6,276 nt of DNA, taken from the NCBI GenBank assembly GCA_017435185.1, contig JAFSFN010000166.1, positions 1 to 6,276 of the forward strand. Direction: 5' to 3'. The DNA comes from Clostridia bacterium (lineage in GTDB: Bacteria > Bacillota > Clostridia > Christensenellales > CAG-138). The notes beneath the pieces were generated by a model. It saw only the letters and a list, made by a program, of their open reading frames with translations. It was not told where the DNA came from and did no database searches. Each line of letters starts with the position of its first letter. Positions within the stretch are counted from its first letter, which is position 1. This document shows positions 5,692 through 6,276 of this stretch, one piece after another. The translations under genes were made by a program, and so were the position numbers.

Positions 5692-6276
5692 ATGAAAAGA
5701 ATGAAGCAGCTTATAGCACTGCTCACAGTGGTTTGCATGATGGCATCAATAGTAACATTGTATGCAAGTGCTGACCTTGACAGAGAACCCGGTGAGAGCA
5801 AGATTGTTATCGGTAATATTGATTCCGAAGCAACAGAAGTTATCCTCAATTTTGAGAATGGTTCTCTTACCTGCACCAAAGAAGAAGGCAACGACGCTTG
5901 GTGGTATTCTTGGGCACAGAGATGGTCTGAACCCGACTATTGGGTATGCATAGACGATCAGGATCTCTATGAGAGATTCAATGTTACTTCCGTAACAGTA
6001 AAATGGGCTGACGGTACATCCGCAGAAATCGGTCCCGATGGCTACATCGCTCAGAAGAGCACATTGATCTCAATGTTTATCTTCTTGGCAATAAGAGACG
6101 AGTTCAAGCCCAAGCCGACAGCTACACCCACAATCCCGGCAACAACAGCTCCGGCTACAACAGCTCCGGCAACAACAGCTCCGGCTACAACAGCTCCGGC
6201 AACAACAGCTCCGGCTACAACAGCTCCGGCAACAACAGCTCCCGCTGAAACAGCTACACCCACTGTACTTCCCACA
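5692..6276 (+). CDS. Secreted protein with signal peptide, Trp-rich domain and PATTA-repeat linker (3' end outside window)
   Basis: The frame is open for 195 codons to the right edge without a stop, so the gene is partial. The start ATG has a strong GGGAGG (5678-5683) eight bases upstream and a good promoter behind it. Residues 1-27 form a Sec signal peptide: basic MKRMK, a hydrophobic core, and a probable signal-peptidase I site ASA|D after Ala27. Residues 28-138 form a small domain rich in Trp and acidic residues (Trp70, 71, 74, 78, 84, 105; Cys61 and Cys86 might form a disulfide) that I cannot assign to a family. From about residue 140 comes a Pro/Thr/Ala-rich stretch with seven PATTA units and a PAETA, typical of extended, possibly O-glycosylated linkers in clostridial surface proteins. 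What follows the linker (binding domain, anchor or catalytic module) is not visible. It is divergent from the condensation-domain cluster; a functional link is only possible. Confidence 0.85.
   Translation, partial: MKRMKQLIALLTVVCMMASIVTLYASADLDREPGESKIVIGNIDSEATEVILNFENGSLTCTKEEGNDAWWYSWAQRWSEPDYWVCIDDQDLYERFNVTSVTVKWADGTSAEIGPDGYIAQKSTLISMFIFLAIRDEFKPKPTATPTIPATTAPATTAPATTAPATTAPATTAPATTAPATTAPAETATPTVLPT
6136..6255 (+). repeat. 15-bp tandem repeat coding PATTA units
   Basis: Eight head-to-tail 15-bp units in frame with the secreted-protein gene. Seven are CCGGC(A/T)ACAACAGCT and differ only at the sixth base, which alternates strictly A,T,A,T,A,T,A (codon GCA or GCT, both Ala). The eighth (6241-6255) is degenerate and codes PAETA. 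The true repeating unit is therefore 30 bp. As 15 is divisible by three, copy-number change would lengthen or shorten the linker without shifting the frame. Confidence 0.95.

Noticed and set aside
5520..5891. Minus-strand 123-codon open frame with a hydrophobic stretch.
   Set aside because: It covers the promoter and signal-peptide region of the plus-strand gene; its hydrophobic part has no family pattern and it has no good ribosome binding site.
6136..6255. CRISPR array.
   Set aside because: The units are contiguous 15-bp tandem repeats without unique spacers and are in frame within a coding sequence.
6051..6275. Minus-strand open frame coding a GAVVA repeat protein.
   Set aside because: It is the antisense of the PATTA repeat; a 15-bp repeat free of stops in one frame tends to be open on the other strand. 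The plus strand has promoter, ribosome binding site and signal peptide.

Overview
The window looks like chromosomal DNA of a low-to-mid GC Gram-positive anaerobe, most likely a gut-type member of the Clostridia. The basis is strong purine-rich Shine-Dalgarno sites, sigma-A-type promoters, a short NagB of the Gram-positive type (NGHIGFNEP active-site loop), Mrp/Mnh antiporter genes, and a secreted protein with a Pro/Ala/Thr linker. The placement is inferred from style and gene content; there is no rRNA or other taxonomic marker.

Layout. Positions 1-5199 are almost wholly coded on the minus strand. Read in transcription order (right to left), the first unit is a three-gene cluster: a stand-alone condensation-domain protein (5199-3838), a four-helix membrane protein of unknown family (3815-3255), and a second, paralogous condensation-domain protein (3227-1860). 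The spacings are 22 and 27 bases. A good promoter (5322-5349) and a roughly 115-base leader with three hairpins precede it. Next comes nagB (1807-1100), glucosamine-6-phosphate deaminase, with a likely promoter of its own inside the end of the preceding gene and a strong intrinsic terminator (1056-1083). The last unit is the beginning of an Mrp/Mnh cation/proton antiporter operon, mnhE-mnhF-mnhG, with its own promoter; mnhG runs off the left edge. Positions 5200-5691 are a divergent intergenic region. On the plus strand, a near-consensus promoter (5576-5604) drives a secreted protein gene (5692 to beyond the right edge), whose 3' part is a 15-bp tandem repeat coding PATTA units.

How they work together. 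nagB and mnhEFG are ordinary housekeeping and ion-homeostasis genes. The unusual part is the condensation-domain pair around a membrane protein. Both paralogs keep the second His and the Asp of the HHxxxDG motif, but read N/S-H-x-x-x-D-A-Y-S, and no adenylation, carrier-protein, thioesterase or ketosynthase gene is visible. The simplest reading is a membrane-associated acyl- or aminoacyl-transfer system acting on carriers or acyl donors made elsewhere; the substrate cannot be told from the sequence. The divergent secreted protein may or may not belong to it.

No tRNA, rRNA, insertion sequence, CRISPR array or attachment site was seen.
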